64,000 nucleotides of DNA from Streptomyces sp. AC512_CC834 (GTDB lineage Bacteria; Actinomycetota; Actinomycetes; Streptomycetales; Streptomycetaceae): the NCBI RefSeq assembly GCF_019049325.1, contig NZ_JAGMUO010000034.1, positions 95,620 to 159,619 on the forward strand. The letters run 5' to 3'. Both the position numbers and the translations under genes were made by a program. Of the stretch, positions 63,319-64,000 are shown piece after piece. How positions within the stretch are numbered: the first letter of the stretch is position 1; the number at the start of each line of letters is the position of its first letter. The notes under the pieces were generated by a model. The model made no database searches, was not told the DNA's origin, and saw nothing but the letters and a program-made list of their open reading frames with translations.

Positions 63319-64000
63319 GTGAGTCCTCCACGGTCCAGGTGTCGTTGCCGGCGAGGAGCACGGCGAGGTCGCCCTTGCCGTACCGCTCCACGGCGGTGTC
63401 GAGTTGATCGGCCATGAGTGCGTCGTACGTGGGGCGCTCCACGTCGTGGAAGACGCCGATCGGGGTGTGGCGCAGGGTGTCCGGGTCGGCGAGTCGGGAG
63501 AGGGCGAAGGCGGTGGTCGGGGACGTGGAGTGCGCGTCGTGGACCAGGATCTGGGACTCGTTCTCCGGGCTGACGGCGACCACGTCGAGGTCGCCGGTCC
63601 GCGGATTCCGTACGACGCCCTTGGTGCCGTCGGTGCCGAAGCGGATGGGCTGCCCGTGCTCGAGGCGGATCACCGCTTCCTCGGCCTGCTGCCTGTCCTT
63701 GAGGACCTCGAAGGCGCCGTCGTTGAAGATGTTGCAGTTCTGGTAGATCTCGATCAGTGCCGTGCCGGGGTGTTCGGCGGCCTGGCGCAGGACCTCGGTG
63801 AGGTGTTTGCGGTCGGAGTCGACGGTCCGGGCGACGAAGGACGCCTCCGCGCCGAGGGCGAGGGAGACCGGGTTGAAGGGTGCGTCCAGTGAGCCCATCG
63901 GGGTGGACTTGGTGATCTTCCCGGCTTCGCTGGTGGGGGAGTACTGGCCCTTGGTCAGGCCGTAGATCCGGTTGTTGAAGAGGAGGATCTTGAGGTTGAC
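63287..64000 (-). CDS. 2-oxoacid:ferredoxin oxidoreductase, beta subunit (5' end outside window)
   Basis: The C-terminal 237 or so codons of a TPP-binding beta subunit, probably the 2-oxoglutarate enzyme KorB. NNRIYGLTKGQYSPTSEAGK is the TPP/Mg-proximal loop of this family. GAEASFVARTVDSDRKHLTEVL, HPGTALIEIYQNCNIFNDGAF and the DTLRHTPIGVFHDVERPTYD tail follow. It oxidises a 2-oxoacid to the acyl-CoA and reduces ferredoxin; the overlapping ferredoxin gene downstream supports this. The N-terminal part with the GDGD motif and the alpha subunit would lie to the right of the window. Confidence 0.88.
   Translation of the reverse strand, partial: VNLKILLFNNRIYGLTKGQYSPTSEAGKITKSTPMGSLDAPFNPVSLALGAEASFVARTVDSDRKHLTEVLRQAAEHPGTALIEIYQNCNIFNDGAFEVLKDRQQAEEAVIRLEHGQPIRFGTDGTKGVVRNPRTGDLDVVAVSPENESQILVHDAHSTSPTTAFALSRLADPDTLRHTPIGVFHDVERPTYDALMADQLDTAVERYGKGDLAVLLAGNDTWTVEDSHDLRHRPAVR

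Overview
The window is very GC-rich DNA (roughly 70 percent or more) with strong G/C third-position bias, frequent GTG starts, start/stop overlaps and many apparently leaderless genes. With the gene families present (light-induced crt/lit carotenoid cluster, LLM flavin/F420-type oxidoreductase, 7Fe ferredoxin, PucR and MmyB-type regulators), this points to a Streptomyces chromosome, probably an arm or arm-proximal region. I saw no rRNA or tRNA genes and no CRISPR array.

Layout. 0-6.5 kb: a cut-off membrane-anchored unknown, a secreted gamma-glutamyltransferase, a ClpC-like AAA+ unfoldase, a methionine aminopeptidase and a divergent small Xre regulator. 6.5-15.7 kb: a hydantoin/dihydropyrimidine catabolic cluster with two nitrilase-family amidohydrolases, a class III aminotransferase, a PucR regulator, a dihydropyrimidinase, an LLM-family oxidoreductase and an NCS1 permease. 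15.7-22.7 kb: a degraded genomic island. It is bounded by two similar copies of the 3' end of a secreted-protein gene and contains IS5-type transposase relics, other gene relics and an intact cassette: HTH/TPR regulator, acetyltransferase, an unknown protein, a 30-residue membrane microprotein, a Cys-rich radical SAM enzyme and a 92-residue protein. 22.7-29.8 kb: the intact secreted protein, an AhpD-like protein, a two-component system, a lipoate-ligase-like gene next to a relic of itself, and an MpaB-type oxygenase.

29.8-47.2 kb is the light-response block. Anti-sigma factor, sortase, DUF4397 protein and ECF sigma factor (litS side) are divergent from a MerR/B12 photoreceptor-like regulator and an oxidoreductase (litR, litQ). 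Two converging carotenoid operons follow, crtYTU and crtEIBV, giving the route from geranylgeranyl diphosphate through phytoene, lycopene and beta-carotene to aromatic isorenieratene-type carotenoids. An FeS-type photolyase/cryptochrome and a CPD photolyase come next, so light sensing, pigment and DNA repair sit together. 47.2-53.6 kb: two short-chain dehydrogenase-type proteins, an MMPL exporter with its divergent MarR regulator, and an orphan histidine kinase whose phosphoacceptor His is Tyr.

53.8-60.8 kb holds one giant secreted protein of 2322 residues. It combines a GH92 mannosidase domain, three carbohydrate-binding-like modules, FIVAR-like segments, two Fn3 domains and a class A PAP2 acid phosphatase domain. 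The GH92 general-acid Glu is replaced by Gln, as reported for mannosyl-phosphate-hydrolysing GH92 enzymes. The simplest reading is a single-chain machine that uncaps mannose-phosphate-mannose (yeast phosphomannan) and then removes the phosphate. It is the best candidate for an undescribed system here. The window ends with an MmyB-type regulator/SDR pair and a ferredoxin overlapping the 3' end of a 2-oxoacid:ferredoxin oxidoreductase beta subunit.
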